A stretch of DNA of 64,000 bases from Lachnospiraceae bacterium. GTDB lineage: Bacteria > Bacillota > Clostridia > Lachnospirales > Lachnospiraceae. How positions within the stretch are numbered: position 1 is the stretch's first letter; each line of letters starts with the position of its first letter. The position numbers and the translations under genes are program-made. The DNA lies in contig CAJTHM010000020.1 in assembly GCA_910576125.1 (NCBI GenBank), positions 62,001 through 126,000 of the forward strand, read 5' to 3'. Under the pieces are notes generated by a model, which ran no database searches, was not told the origin of the DNA, and saw only the letters and a list, made by a program, of their open reading frames with translations. Of the stretch, positions 1 to 7,607 are shown one piece after another.

Positions 1-152
1 TTCCTCACCGTGTTCTCCACGATCATCTTTGTCAGCAGGTCGTCCTTCCTTTCCAGGATTGGCACGATCTCTTTCAGCCCCGCAAGGGTTTCCTCCTTCG
101 TGGGCGCTGCGTACTGGTAGAGCATTTCCAATTCGCTTTTTGTAAAATTCAT
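1..152 (-). CDS. transposon-transfer assisting (TTRAP) family protein, partial
   Basis: Only the N-terminal 50 or so residues lie in the window; the gene runs off its left edge. The start MNFTKSELEMLYQYAAPTKE followed by an acidic helical stretch (KEIVPILERKD) matches the short TTRAP proteins found in Tn1549/CTn-type conjugative elements of Clostridia. Their molecular role is not defined. The ATG at 152 is preceded by GGAAATGAAGGA. The gene sits directly downstream of a sigma-like regulator on the same strand, an arrangement usual for the accessory end of these ICEs. I recognise the family by its N-terminus and context; the missing C-terminus limits certainty. Confidence 0.7.
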   Translation of the reverse strand, partial: MNFTKSELEMLYQYAAPTKEETLAGLKEIVPILERKDDLLTKMIVENTVR

Positions 153-156
153 TCCT

Positions 157-615
157 TCATTTCCTCCATTTCTTTTTCTCAAAATATCTCCGCATCCGCT
201 TTAAGGCGCTCTTGATGGTCTGCTGTACCACGGAGACGCTGACGCCTTCCGCTGCGGCAATCTCGGCCAGCTTCTTCCCAAGGACGTAGCGGGCATGGAT
301 GCGCCTCGCCTGTGTGTCCGTCAAATCCCCCATGGCCTCGGCCAGCCGTTCCAGCATGGTGAGGAAAAGCTGTTCTTCCTCCCGCTCCACAAGGATGTCC
401 TCCGGGGATTTCGTGGTGAAGTCCAGAGCGCAGTTCTCGATCCCGTCCTCACAGTCAAGGGAGTAGTAGGCTTTGTGATACCAGATTTTATGGGTGCGGT
501 TGTTTTCCTCCCTGTGCATGAGCAGCAGCGCCTCGGCCACCTCGTCCGACACCTCCACAAAGGTGTCCTTCACAAAAAGGGGATAGTAATACTTCTTTAG
601 GTTGACAGTCTGCAT
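157..615 (-). CDS. sigma-70-like regulator of conjugative element
   Basis: A 152-aa protein. It starts at the ATG at 615, which follows a strong AGGAGG (TCAGGAGGTAAGCCC); the open frame extends further upstream without a ribosome site. The N-terminal half (KKYYYPLFVKDTFVEVSDEV) is typical of ICE-encoded sigma-like proteins. The C-terminal region has a sigma region-4 helix-turn-helix (GKKLAEIAAAEGVSVSVVQQ) and a basic tail (RMRRYFEKKKWRK) expected to contact DNA. Proteins of this type are thought to control ICE excision or transfer genes. It lies between a second sigma-like gene and the TTRAP gene, all on the minus strand. The exact promoter target cannot be read from the sequence. Confidence 0.8.
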   Translation of the reverse strand: MQTVNLKKYYYPLFVKDTFVEVSDEVAEALLLMHREENNRTHKIWYHKAYYSLDCEDGIENCALDFTTKSPEDILVEREEEQLFLTMLERLAEAMGDLTDTQARRIHARYVLGKKLAEIAAAEGVSVSVVQQTIKSALKRMRRYFEKKKWRK

Positions 616-720
616 GGGCTTACCTCCTGAAAAGGGAAAAGCCGGGCAGCCGTGAAACTGTCCGGCCTCCCTGAAATGTGATAGGGAACAAGTCCCTTCA
701 CTGGGTAGCCTCAAAACCGG

Positions 721-1134
721 TCAGTCGCACGGTCTGTTTTTGAAAAAAGTTTGAAAAATTTTCCTGACCGCCTCAATGGAGCTTTGCACGGCACTTTTGG
801 AACAGCCGCACACCAACCCAATTTCGGAATAGCTCAACCCTTCCAGTGCGTAGAGCAGGAACCGGCGACGCTGGGTCTCGGTGCAGCTATCCAGAACGAA
901 AAGCAGCTCGTCCAATGTCTCGCTCCGGCAGAGAAATTCCTCCGGCGTTTCACTGTATATGCCTATCCCTTCCGTAGCAATTATGTACTCGTCAAACTCC
1001 CTTCCGTCCCAATGCCTCCGCTGCTCATGGGCCAGGTTCTCTGCCTTGTGGTCGGCCCGGTCAAGATATTCGTAGACTTCCATGCTCACGTCCACGGACA
1101 GGGCTTGTCCGTTCAATTTGATGGTGACTTCCAT
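721..1134 (-). CDS. second sigma-70-like regulator of conjugative element
   Basis: A 137-aa protein with a short N-terminal beta-like segment (MEVTIKLNGQALSVDVSMEV), a helical middle and a C-terminal region-4-like helix-turn-helix (LEGLSYSEIGLVCGCSKSAV). It is a paralogue-like partner of the regulator at 157-615, 106 bases upstream on the same strand. Its ATG at 1134 follows AACGGAGGAAAGGAAG. The pair probably belongs to the ICE whose virD4 fragments appear further right. Function is inferred from the HTH and the context only. Confidence 0.75.
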   Translation of the reverse strand: MEVTIKLNGQALSVDVSMEVYEYLDRADHKAENLAHEQRRHWDGREFDEYIIATEGIGIYSETPEEFLCRSETLDELLFVLDSCTETQRRRFLLYALEGLSYSEIGLVCGCSKSAVQSSIEAVRKIFQTFFKNRPCD

Positions 1135-1242
1135 CTTCCTTTCCTCCGTTCAGATTTTTTGCAAAAGTTTCTGAACGGAGAGGGCGGGGAGCGGCACCTG
1201 GGCGGCGGTTCCCTCCACGCCGGGGAATCCACCCGTGAGGAC

Positions 1243-1279
1243 GCAAAAACGCCCGGACGGATAGTTTCCATTCGGGCGC
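1243..1279 (-). terminator. rho-independent terminator or attenuator upstream of the sigma-like gene
   Basis: Read on the minus strand, a GC-rich stem (CGCCCG pairing with CGGGCG, plus further pairing inside) is followed by TTTTTG. It lies about 110 bases upstream of the gene at 721-1134, so it may end an upstream transcript or attenuate the sigma-like gene. Confidence 0.5.
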
Positions 1280-1297
1280 ATAAAATACGGTATTCAC

Positions 1298-1408
1298 TTA
1301 TAATGCGACGAATTTCGCACTCGCCGGTAAACTGTCCCCGTCTGGCGGACGGGATTTTTTTGACAGGATAATTCCTTCTTGGCTGTATGAAAATGTGCTG
1401 GCTCTCAT
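1298..1408 (-). CDS. possible 36-aa ORF, unknown
   Basis: A short frame starting MRASTFSYSQEGIILSKKSR. It has a good ribosome site (AAGGAGG, 6 bases before the ATG at 1408) and ends at TAA. I do not recognise it. The only support is the ribosome site and its place in an otherwise gene-free stretch (1135-1622) between the ICE tail and the DtxR operon. A hairpin followed by T7 on the plus strand (about 1338-1363) lies inside it, so the stretch may instead be regulatory RNA or a junction between two elements. Confidence 0.2.
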   Translation of the reverse strand: MRASTFSYSQEGIILSKKSRPPDGDSLPASAKFVAL

Positions 1409-1470
1409 GGCGGCTGCCTCCTTCATTTCAACCGCCGATTATTCCAGTGCCAAAAACATTTGGCATGATG

Positions 1471-1506
1471 TAAAAACAGCGGCCTTGATTTTTCAAAACC
1501 GCTGTA
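1471..1506 (-). terminator. rho-independent terminator after the DtxR-family gene
   Basis: On the minus strand ACAGCGG pairs with CCGCTGT around a short AT-rich loop and is followed by TTTTTA. It lies about 120 bases downstream of the stop codon at 1623 and fits the end of the ABC-ECF-DtxR transcript. A second perfect hairpin (TGCCAAA-AACA-TTTGGCA) lies at 1448-1465. Confidence 0.65.
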
Positions 1507-1622
1507 ATCTCAAACAGATATGTAATTTAGGTGCACGGAATCACCTGCCCTTAATGACGGTTTTTTTCTTCCCCGTCCGGGGCAGGCAGTTCCAGTATTC
1601 TGGGAAATGTGCTGGCGTGCGC

Positions 1623-1997
1623 TTAGTCAGCCTTTCCGATTTTCTTCTTTAGTTTTTCAAAAGACGTATCACTGATAGCATGTTCAATCCGACAGGCATC
1701 CTGCTCCGCAGTTGCTTCATCCACACCGGCAGCAATAAGCTGTTCTGTAAAAAAACGGTGTCGCTCATAAATCTTTTCTGCCACTTCCCGGCCTTTCTTT
1801 GTAAGGTGAAGAAATCCGTCTTTATCCATCGCCAGAAAATCACCGTCCCGGAGGACGCCCACCGCATGACTGATACTCGGCTTGCTGAATCCCATGTGCC
1901 GGGCAAGGTCAATGGAACGCACCACATTTTCTCCCATTTGCTTTTGTAGTATCAGTATAGCCTCCAAATAGTCCTCCCCGGATGCATGAAGTTTCAA
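1623..1997 (-). CDS. DtxR/MntR-family metal-dependent transcriptional regulator
   Basis: A 124-aa protein beginning with the N-terminal winged helix of the DtxR family (GEDYLEAILILQKQMGENVV, then RSIDLARHMGFSKPSISHAV as the recognition helix region). The dimerization/metal-binding helices follow (ERHRFFTEQLIAAGV, DACRIEHAIS), with the His/Glu/Cys positions expected for metal ligands. It lacks a C-terminal SH3-like domain, so it is of the short MntR-like type. The start is a TTG at 1997 after AGAGGTGAAAG. It probably senses Fe or Mn and controls the ABC operon upstream; a TTAG-N6-CTAA palindrome at 6091-6104 is a candidate operator. Confidence 0.85.
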   Translation of the reverse strand: MKLHASGEDYLEAILILQKQMGENVVRSIDLARHMGFSKPSISHAVGVLRDGDFLAMDKDGFLHLTKKGREVAEKIYERHRFFTEQLIAAGVDEATAEQDACRIEHAISDTSFEKLKKKIGKAD

Positions 1998-2001
1998 ACT
2001 T

Positions 2002-2282
2002 TCACCTCTTTCTGTTCGACAGATTAAAAAAGTCTATTAGTTTTTGTTCTGTTTGAGTATTCCAACCATCATGCCAGCATACTGTTCCTTTTTCGATGAA
2101 AACAAAATAATCACAACATTTTTCAATCAATTCCGGGTCATGAGTAATAATAAAAAGGGGTTTCCCCATCTGCTGCAGGTTTGTCAATATCTTTGCAACT
2201 TCCTCCATATGCCGAAAGTCCAGGCCGCTAGTCGGTTCGTCAAAAACCATTATCTCGCGCCCAGAAGCAACGGCGCTTGCTA
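2002..2282 (-). pseudogene. ECF-type ABC ATPase, C-terminal fragment
   Basis: The frame reads ASAVASGREIMVFDEPTSGL and continues with an H-loop (ITHDPELIE). This is the Walker B to C-terminal third of an energy-coupling-factor ATPase. Walker A, the Q-loop and the signature motif are missing. Upstream the sequence switches abruptly to the S-component gene, so a deletion has fused the two. The fragment cannot hydrolyse ATP alone. It ends four bases before the TTG start of the DtxR-family gene. Confidence 0.8.
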
Positions 2283-2500
2283 ATAATACCCATAATCGTA
2301 ATCATGCCGAACTTTTTTGCTTTCGTCAGAAAAAGCATAAATGGGATACCGCCGGCAATCGGGCATATTACGGCAAGCAATGGATGAAAAATCGGTATCA
2401 GGCTCAAAAAAGACAATACACAAGTGATAACAAGATAAATTGCTGAATAAATACCGACATTGACTAAATCTTTTGCTTGTAATTTGTTTGAATTATTCAT
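2283..2500 (-). pseudogene. MptD-family ECF transporter S component, N-terminal fragment
   Basis: The N-terminal part MNNSNKLQAKDLVNVGIYSA and the following hydrophobic helices (IYLVITCVLSFLSLIPI, LLAVICPIAGGIPFMLFL) match MptD/Trep_Strep-type substrate-binding membrane components. After KKFGMITIMGIIS the frame enters the ATPase gene out of frame and stops within about 12 codons (TGA at 2240-2242). The rest of the S component, the T component and the start of the ATPase are gone. It lies 13 bases downstream of the ABC gene at 2514-4262, as in intact operons of this type. Confidence 0.75.
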
Positions 2501-2513
2501 TGTAAATCCTCCT

Positions 2514-4262
2514 TTATGCGTTCATGCTCCATCCGGCACTCTCTTTCTGCAATTCAAGCATATGGCGATAAAGACCATTCTTTTTCATAAGTTCTTCGTG
2601 TGTCCCGCTTTCATAAACCTGCCCTTCCTTAAGAACAATAATACGGTCACAGCTTTCTACAGACCGAAGCCTATGAGCAATAATCAGTACCGTTTTATTC
2701 TTTACAAGCCGGCTGATTGCCTCTTGAATTAAAGTTTCGTTCTCTGGGTCTAAACTTGCCGTAGCCTCATCCAGCAAAATAATTGGTGCGTTTTTTAGAA
2801 AGGCACGGGCAATAGAAATTCTTTGGCGTTCACCACCGGAAAGGCTTTTACCGTTTTCTCCTATGATTGTTTGGTAGCCATCGGGCAGCTTTTGAATAAA
2901 ATCTTCGCACTGTGCAAGGCGGGCAGCCTCATAGATTTCATGTTCTGTAGCGTTCTTTTTCCCGATTTTTATGTTGTTATAAATCGTATCATCAAACAGC
3001 ACAACATCCTGAAAAACAATAGAGAAATATTGTAACAGCGTTTCGGGGTCAATTTTATTGATATCTTTCCCATCTATGTAGACGTGGCCCTTGGGAACAT
3101 CCCAAAAACGGCAGGCAAGTTTACTTAAAGTGCTTTTTCCACATCCGGATGGCCCAACCAGAGCCGTGATTTCACCTTGCTTTGCAATAAAGCTGACATC
3201 TCTAATTACTTCCTGTCCTTCGTGATAGGAAAAAGATACATGGTCAAACACAATATCGTATTTCTCCAGTTTTGTATCAACGCTCCCTTCCTGCGGCGGA
3301 TATTTCTCTATTTCACGAATCCTTGAAGCGCTCACTGTTGAATGAAAAAATTCTCCGGCTTGAAAAATAATATTAGTCAGTGGGTCGTAAACCTGTGAAG
3401 CAACAAACAGAAACAATAAAAACGTATATATAGTAATTGTACCTGTTACAAGTAAGCCGGCACCGACAATAATAACCAGCGCAAGTCCAACACGAAGTAC
3501 ATTATATGCAAGGCAGATAAAAATACCTACCGCCACTTCGTATAGCATGGAAGTAGCTACAACCTTTCGCACTTTAGCCTCAAGGTTTACTCTGTATTCA
3601 TCTGCTTTTGGTGAAGCGTGCATAAGCTTCATATTGTCGAAAAACTCTTGTAAACCATCACTGACCGCTAATTTTGCATTGCGATTTTTCCAGTTGACAG
3701 AATTACTGAACTTATAGCTGGCTATAAAAACACCAAAAGATATTGGCAAAGAAATAAACATTGCAAGCGATAACTGCCAATTAAAAAAGAATAACAGTAT
3801 AATAACAAACAGGCTGGAAAGGATTCCGCCAAATAACGATGGAAATTCACTGGCAAGAGCATGTTCTAAAGTAGAAGTATCGCTCATCAATGTACTGGTT
3901 AAGTCACTAAGGTCTTTCTTACCAAAATAAGAAAGCGGTAATTTTCTTATTTTTTCAGCCAAAGAAATTCTTGTGTTTGAGCTTTCGTCATAGGCTGATT
4001 GATAAGTCTTGGTATAATTCAGTTGATAGATAAAATAGATTCCTCCTGCAATAATCAGGGCAATTCCCCAGTAAAAAAACAGGTCAGGAACATCAGGGGT
4101 TTCTTTCCAATAATGGGAAATCAAACCAGAAACAACAACAAAGAGAAGTATAGTAGGTACTAAAATACTGATATTATGTAGTGTACTTGTTAAAATCCCA
4201 ACGAGTACGCTTCTTACGCCTTGATCTGTAAGAGAAAATGTATCTCTCAATTTTTTAATCAT
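2514..4262 (-). CDS. ABC transporter, fused permease/ATP-binding half-transporter
   Basis: A 582-aa half-transporter with an exporter-type membrane domain (about residues 15-320, six hydrophobic segments) and a C-terminal nucleotide-binding domain. Motifs are intact: Walker A GPSGCGKST, signature LSGGERQR, Walker B IILLDEATASLD and the H-loop (IIAHR). Its start overlaps the stop of the next ABC gene by 4 bases (ATGA), so the two are translationally coupled and probably form a heterodimer. Paired half-transporters next to an AraC regulator, an MptD-type ECF system and a DtxR repressor are typical of siderophore/metal uptake clusters of the IrtA/IrtB kind. The substrate is inferred. Confidence 0.9.
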   Translation of the reverse strand: MIKKLRDTFSLTDQGVRSVLVGILTSTLHNISILVPTILLFVVVSGLISHYWKETPDVPDLFFYWGIALIIAGGIYFIYQLNYTKTYQSAYDESSNTRISLAEKIRKLPLSYFGKKDLSDLTSTLMSDTSTLEHALASEFPSLFGGILSSLFVIILLFFFNWQLSLAMFISLPISFGVFIASYKFSNSVNWKNRNAKLAVSDGLQEFFDNMKLMHASPKADEYRVNLEAKVRKVVATSMLYEVAVGIFICLAYNVLRVGLALVIIVGAGLLVTGTITIYTFLLFLFVASQVYDPLTNIIFQAGEFFHSTVSASRIREIEKYPPQEGSVDTKLEKYDIVFDHVSFSYHEGQEVIRDVSFIAKQGEITALVGPSGCGKSTLSKLACRFWDVPKGHVYIDGKDINKIDPETLLQYFSIVFQDVVLFDDTIYNNIKIGKKNATEHEIYEAARLAQCEDFIQKLPDGYQTIIGENGKSLSGGERQRISIARAFLKNAPIILLDEATASLDPENETLIQEAISRLVKNKTVLIIAHRLRSVESCDRIIVLKEGQVYESGTHEELMKKNGLYRHMLELQKESAGWSMNA

Positions 4263-6034
4263 CTTATCTTACCTCCAATCCGCCAGGAAGTGCTGGCATT
4301 GTATTCTTGATACATTCCAGCATATATTCCCTCCTTGTTAAGAAGCTCTATATGACTTCCCTGTTCGATGACACTTCCGTTCTTTAGTACAATAATGTTA
4401 TCAGCACCAACTACTGTGGAGAGACGATGTGCAATCATAATAACAGTTTTTCCGGCCACAAGTTTCTCCAACGCCTTTAGAATCAGATATTCATTCTCTG
4501 GATCAGCAAATGATGTGGCCTCATCGAGCAGTATAACGGGAGCGTCCTGTAAAATAGCTCTTGCAAGGGCAATGCGTTGTTGCTCACCACCAGAGAGATA
4601 TGCTCCATCTGTTCCGATTATGGTATAAATGCCATTGGGTAATTTCTCTAGTATATCGTCACATTGCGCCTCATGTAACGCTTGTAAGATTTCAGCTTCC
4701 GTAGCTTCTTTTTTGCAAAAGGAAACATTATCTGCAATGCTCATTTTTAAAAGTTCGTTTTCCTGAAAAACAAAACTAAATTGTTTCATCCATGTTTGAT
4801 AGTCTATTGTTTTTATATCTTTGCCGCCAATAAGAACCTGACCCTGATAATTGTCCCAAAACCGTGCAATCAAATTTGCAACCGTAGATTTTCCACTGCC
4901 AGACGCCCCTACAAGGGCTGTTACTGTCCCTGATTTCGCATGAAAAGAAAGATGATTTAGTGCGGGCTCTGAATCCTCTTTATATTTGAATGTCACATCC
5001 TTAAATTCAATGTCAAAGTTAGTAACCAGAGTAGATGAAACTGAAAAATCTTGTTCCGGTGCATATAAAATTTCTTCAATAGAATCCAGTGCCTGAGTTG
5101 CCATCATCATATTTGATGAACAATTCATAATACGGGTAAGGATTGTTGACACTAAGGGCGTAAAAATGATGAAGAAAATCAAACTATGCAAGGCTTTTGC
5201 CGGGTTTGTCGAAGCATTATAGAGAATAATGCCTGCCGGAATTAAGACGAAAAACAAACCATTTACAGCAGTAATATAAATACTCATAGGTATTTTCATG
5301 GACATTACATATTCCATTGAAAACTTCTTATAATTCATAATAGACTTATAAAACTGTGTAAATGAGTGAACGGTCTGTCCGAACACTTTTACCACACTGA
5401 TGCCACGGACATATTCTACACCGGCAGAAGTCATTTCCCCCAGCGCTTTTTGATATTGGTCTATAAGTCCGTTTTTCTCACCTTTTAACATCATAGACAA
5501 AGCGCCAAATCCTATCATGATCGGAACCAGACATATGAAAGACATTCTCCAATCAAAATAGAACATTCCAGCTAGAAATACAAATGGCATAACGAAAGAT
5601 TGAGCCATATCCGGCATTTGATGAGCCACAAAATTTTCTGTACTTTCCACGCTTTTTTCGATAGTCTTTCTTAATTCACCACTGGAATTTTCAGAATAGT
5701 ATCCCAAAGGTACTCGTTCCAAATGCCGAATCAGAGAAATACGGATTTTGGACATCATATTGAAAGCAGTTAAGTGAGAAAATAACAAACCTATTCCATA
5801 TGTGCCAAACCCCATCGAAGTAATCATTAAAGCCTGCCAGCCATAATGCGCTAATTCGTTTGTAGGTGCGTTCTCTCCATAAAGAAAAACTGCGTTGGCA
5901 GCCCTATATATGTAAACATAGGTTCCAACCGTTACGGCTCCGCTAATAGCGGTAAAAATCCATGATAATACCATAGAAATCTTGTAGTTACCAGCATATC
6001 TCATAAGCCGAGCCAAAAGATTCTTTTTTTTCAA
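4259..6034 (-). CDS. ABC transporter, fused permease/ATP-binding half-transporter (partner)
   Basis: A 591-aa half-transporter and first gene of the minus-strand operon. The N-terminal transmembrane domain spans roughly residues 15-320 and the nucleotide-binding domain follows (Walker A GASGSGKST, signature LSGGEQQR, Walker B VILLDEATSFADPEN, H-loop MIAHRLS). The ATG at 6034 follows AAAGGAGGAATAGGG. It is divergent from the AraC-type regulator at 6216, and the 180-base intergenic region should hold both promoters. All catalytic motifs are present, so the pair is likely active despite the broken ECF genes downstream. Confidence 0.9.
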   Translation of the reverse strand: MKKKNLLARLMRYAGNYKISMVLSWIFTAISGAVTVGTYVYIYRAANAVFLYGENAPTNELAHYGWQALMITSMGFGTYGIGLLFSHLTAFNMMSKIRISLIRHLERVPLGYYSENSSGELRKTIEKSVESTENFVAHQMPDMAQSFVMPFVFLAGMFYFDWRMSFICLVPIMIGFGALSMMLKGEKNGLIDQYQKALGEMTSAGVEYVRGISVVKVFGQTVHSFTQFYKSIMNYKKFSMEYVMSMKIPMSIYITAVNGLFFVLIPAGIILYNASTNPAKALHSLIFFIIFTPLVSTILTRIMNCSSNMMMATQALDSIEEILYAPEQDFSVSSTLVTNFDIEFKDVTFKYKEDSEPALNHLSFHAKSGTVTALVGASGSGKSTVANLIARFWDNYQGQVLIGGKDIKTIDYQTWMKQFSFVFQENELLKMSIADNVSFCKKEATEAEILQALHEAQCDDILEKLPNGIYTIIGTDGAYLSGGEQQRIALARAILQDAPVILLDEATSFADPENEYLILKALEKLVAGKTVIMIAHRLSTVVGADNIIVLKNGSVIEQGSHIELLNKEGIYAGMYQEYNASTSWRIGGKIR

Positions 6035-6090
6035 CCCTATTCCTCCTTTACTTTATTTTTTTACATGGGTATGTTATAATAGCAATGCAA

Positions 6091-6104
6091 TTAGGTATTT
6101 CTAA
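6091..6104. promoter_or_regulatory. candidate DtxR-family operator over the ABC promoter
   Basis: The palindrome TTAG-GTATTT-CTAA lies in the divergent region. On the minus strand a plausible promoter (TTAGAA-N17-TATTAT) reads toward the ABC operon, and its -35 hexamer overlaps the palindrome. The TTAG...CTAA ends resemble DtxR-type boxes, and a DtxR-family gene is the last gene of the same cluster. An AraC site is an alternative. Confidence 0.3.
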
Positions 6105-6215
6105 CTGCGTATTTCAATATACCCCACTCCACATATATAATCAATACGTTATACACACGTGAGGATAGATACCGAAAAGTCAAGGATAATTACCGAAAGA
6201 AAGTAAGGTGAAAGC

Positions 6216-7172
6216 ATGGAAAGTTTATCAGAGCAGCTTCTATTACCCTATATTAGTCAACTTGGAATGAATTTATCAGAGGGATATTTATATCGTCAAT
6301 GTGGCAGCACTTTTTGTTGTAATTCAGAAATCGGAAATGGATTTTGCTGGGAGTTTTCTGGCGGTAAACTATTTTCAATTTCTGTGCACGATTTTGAGAT
6401 ACTTAAAAATATGTCGCCCAAATATAATCATCCTGAATTTTTTACCATAGGCTTGTTGAATGATCCTACTGCAAAATACATTTTAGGAACCTCAAGAACA
6501 GCAGAAAAAATCATCAGCTATTCTATGCCAGAGGGTACTTTTTCGGGGAATTTTTCCAGTGGAACTCATGTAAAAAATGCATCTCTGGCATTTTCTCCGG
6601 AATACCTAAAGACATTAACTTCAAAATATAAATTGGATTATAAACAATTTCTTGAAGATTGTTTTGGCAATAACCACGGCTTTACAAGTGCTGACGCTGA
6701 AATTATACTAAGACAAATATTTTCAGCGCAGCCCACACCATCTCATGCGGAAATGTATTACGAAGCAAAGATCATGGAGTTGTTTTCTGTTCTGCTGCAA
6801 TGGCATGAAAAAAATATCCTATACGCAGGTGATGGAATTAGAAAAGAAGATAGGGAGGCAATCAAGGATGTTATAACGTATTTACATAAGCATTATAGTG
6901 AATCTATTAGTATTGACAACATAGAAAAAGTTGCTTATATGGGAAGAAATAAACTTTCCCATATTTTCAAGTTACAGCAAGGAATGTCAATTACAGAATA
7001 TGTACGAGTTATTCGGATGGAAAAGGCAAAAGCACTGCTTATTGACACTACAATACCAATCAATGCTGTAGCAAAGGCTATAGGCTATCAAAATCAGGGG
7101 AGCTTCACAGAACGCTTTCGATTTGAAACCGGTCTAACTCCAACTGAATATAGAAATCAATATAATAAATAA
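6216..7172 (+). CDS. AraC-family transcriptional regulator
   Basis: A 318-aa protein with an unassigned N-terminal domain (residues 1-215) and a C-terminal AraC/XylS double helix-turn-helix (from about residue 220). The second HTH is well conserved (PINAVAKAIGYQNQGSFTER, then FETGLTPTEYRNQY). The start at 6216 follows AAGGTGAAAGC. It is divergent from the ABC operon, which it probably activates, as YbtA-like regulators do for siderophore transport genes. That target is inferred from position. It is the only plus-strand gene in the first 44 kb. Confidence 0.9.
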   Translation: MESLSEQLLLPYISQLGMNLSEGYLYRQCGSTFCCNSEIGNGFCWEFSGGKLFSISVHDFEILKNMSPKYNHPEFFTIGLLNDPTAKYILGTSRTAEKIISYSMPEGTFSGNFSSGTHVKNASLAFSPEYLKTLTSKYKLDYKQFLEDCFGNNHGFTSADAEIILRQIFSAQPTPSHAEMYYEAKIMELFSVLLQWHEKNILYAGDGIRKEDREAIKDVITYLHKHYSESISIDNIEKVAYMGRNKLSHIFKLQQGMSITEYVRVIRMEKAKALLIDTTIPINAVAKAIGYQNQGSFTERFRFETGLTPTEYRNQYNK

Positions 7173-7173
7173 A

Positions 7174-7225
7174 CGACTGAAATTTAGGCGATAACTTCGC
7201 TTGAATTTCAGCCGTTTTTATTTTA
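7174..7225 (+). terminator. rho-independent terminator after the AraC gene
   Basis: CGACTGAAATT pairs with AATTTCAGCCG around a loop and is followed by TTTTTATTTT. It lies directly after the AraC stop codon and overlaps the end of tnpV on the other strand, so it may work in both directions. Confidence 0.8.
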
Positions 7226-7590
7226 GTTATAAATCAATTCACTTACTATAATTTCCTCAATCTGCGCTTTCAGCGTGTTCATCAACCCTACCCACCGCAT
7301 AGGGTCACGGGCTTTCAATTCTTCGGTAACTCCCGCCGCCTCCATCATGCGGGGAAGTATGGTGTCTAAACGCTCCTGTGCTGCCTGTTCAATCTCCAAC
7401 AGGTGAGGGTACAGTTTTTCGCTCAATATCAGGCTGCTGTAAAGGATTGGGTGGTATTCTTTCAAATACCGTTGCCGCATATGTCCATACCTGCCGACAG
7501 GCTTGTCCGGCTGTTTTGCCAGTTTCAGGTTCGGGATATAATAATCTCCACAACGGGAATATACTAACACCAATAGGTCAGTTTTTCCAT
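7223..7590 (-). CDS. tnpV: TnpV-type transposon protein, probably frameshifted near its start
   Basis: The open frame YSRCGDYYIPNLKLAKQPDK continues with GRYGHMRQRYLKEYHPILY and an Arg/Glu-rich helical C-terminus, matching TnpV proteins next to TnpX-type recombinases. The ribosome site (AAAGGAGGGTTGTAG) points to the ATG at 7590, which reads MEKLTYWC and then stops at TAG (7564-7566). The conserved frame is offset by one base from that ATG. Either a 1-base indel has broken the gene or translation starts at a weak TTG/GTG in the conserved frame. The frame overlaps the 3' end of the recombinase gene. The function of TnpV is not known. Confidence 0.65.
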
Positions 7591-7607
7591 CTACAACCCT
7601 CCTTTGC

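Noticed and set aside
1135-1622. Search for the missing 3' part of virD4 at the left end of the first TnpX element
   Set aside because: Minus-strand translation in all frames gave nothing like the conserved region that should follow LAAG, so the expected second half of that insertion site could not be shown.
1395-1652. An 85-codon plus-strand frame in the gap before the DtxR gene
   Set aside because: No ribosome site, no recognisable family, and it crosses the DtxR operon terminator and the DtxR stop.
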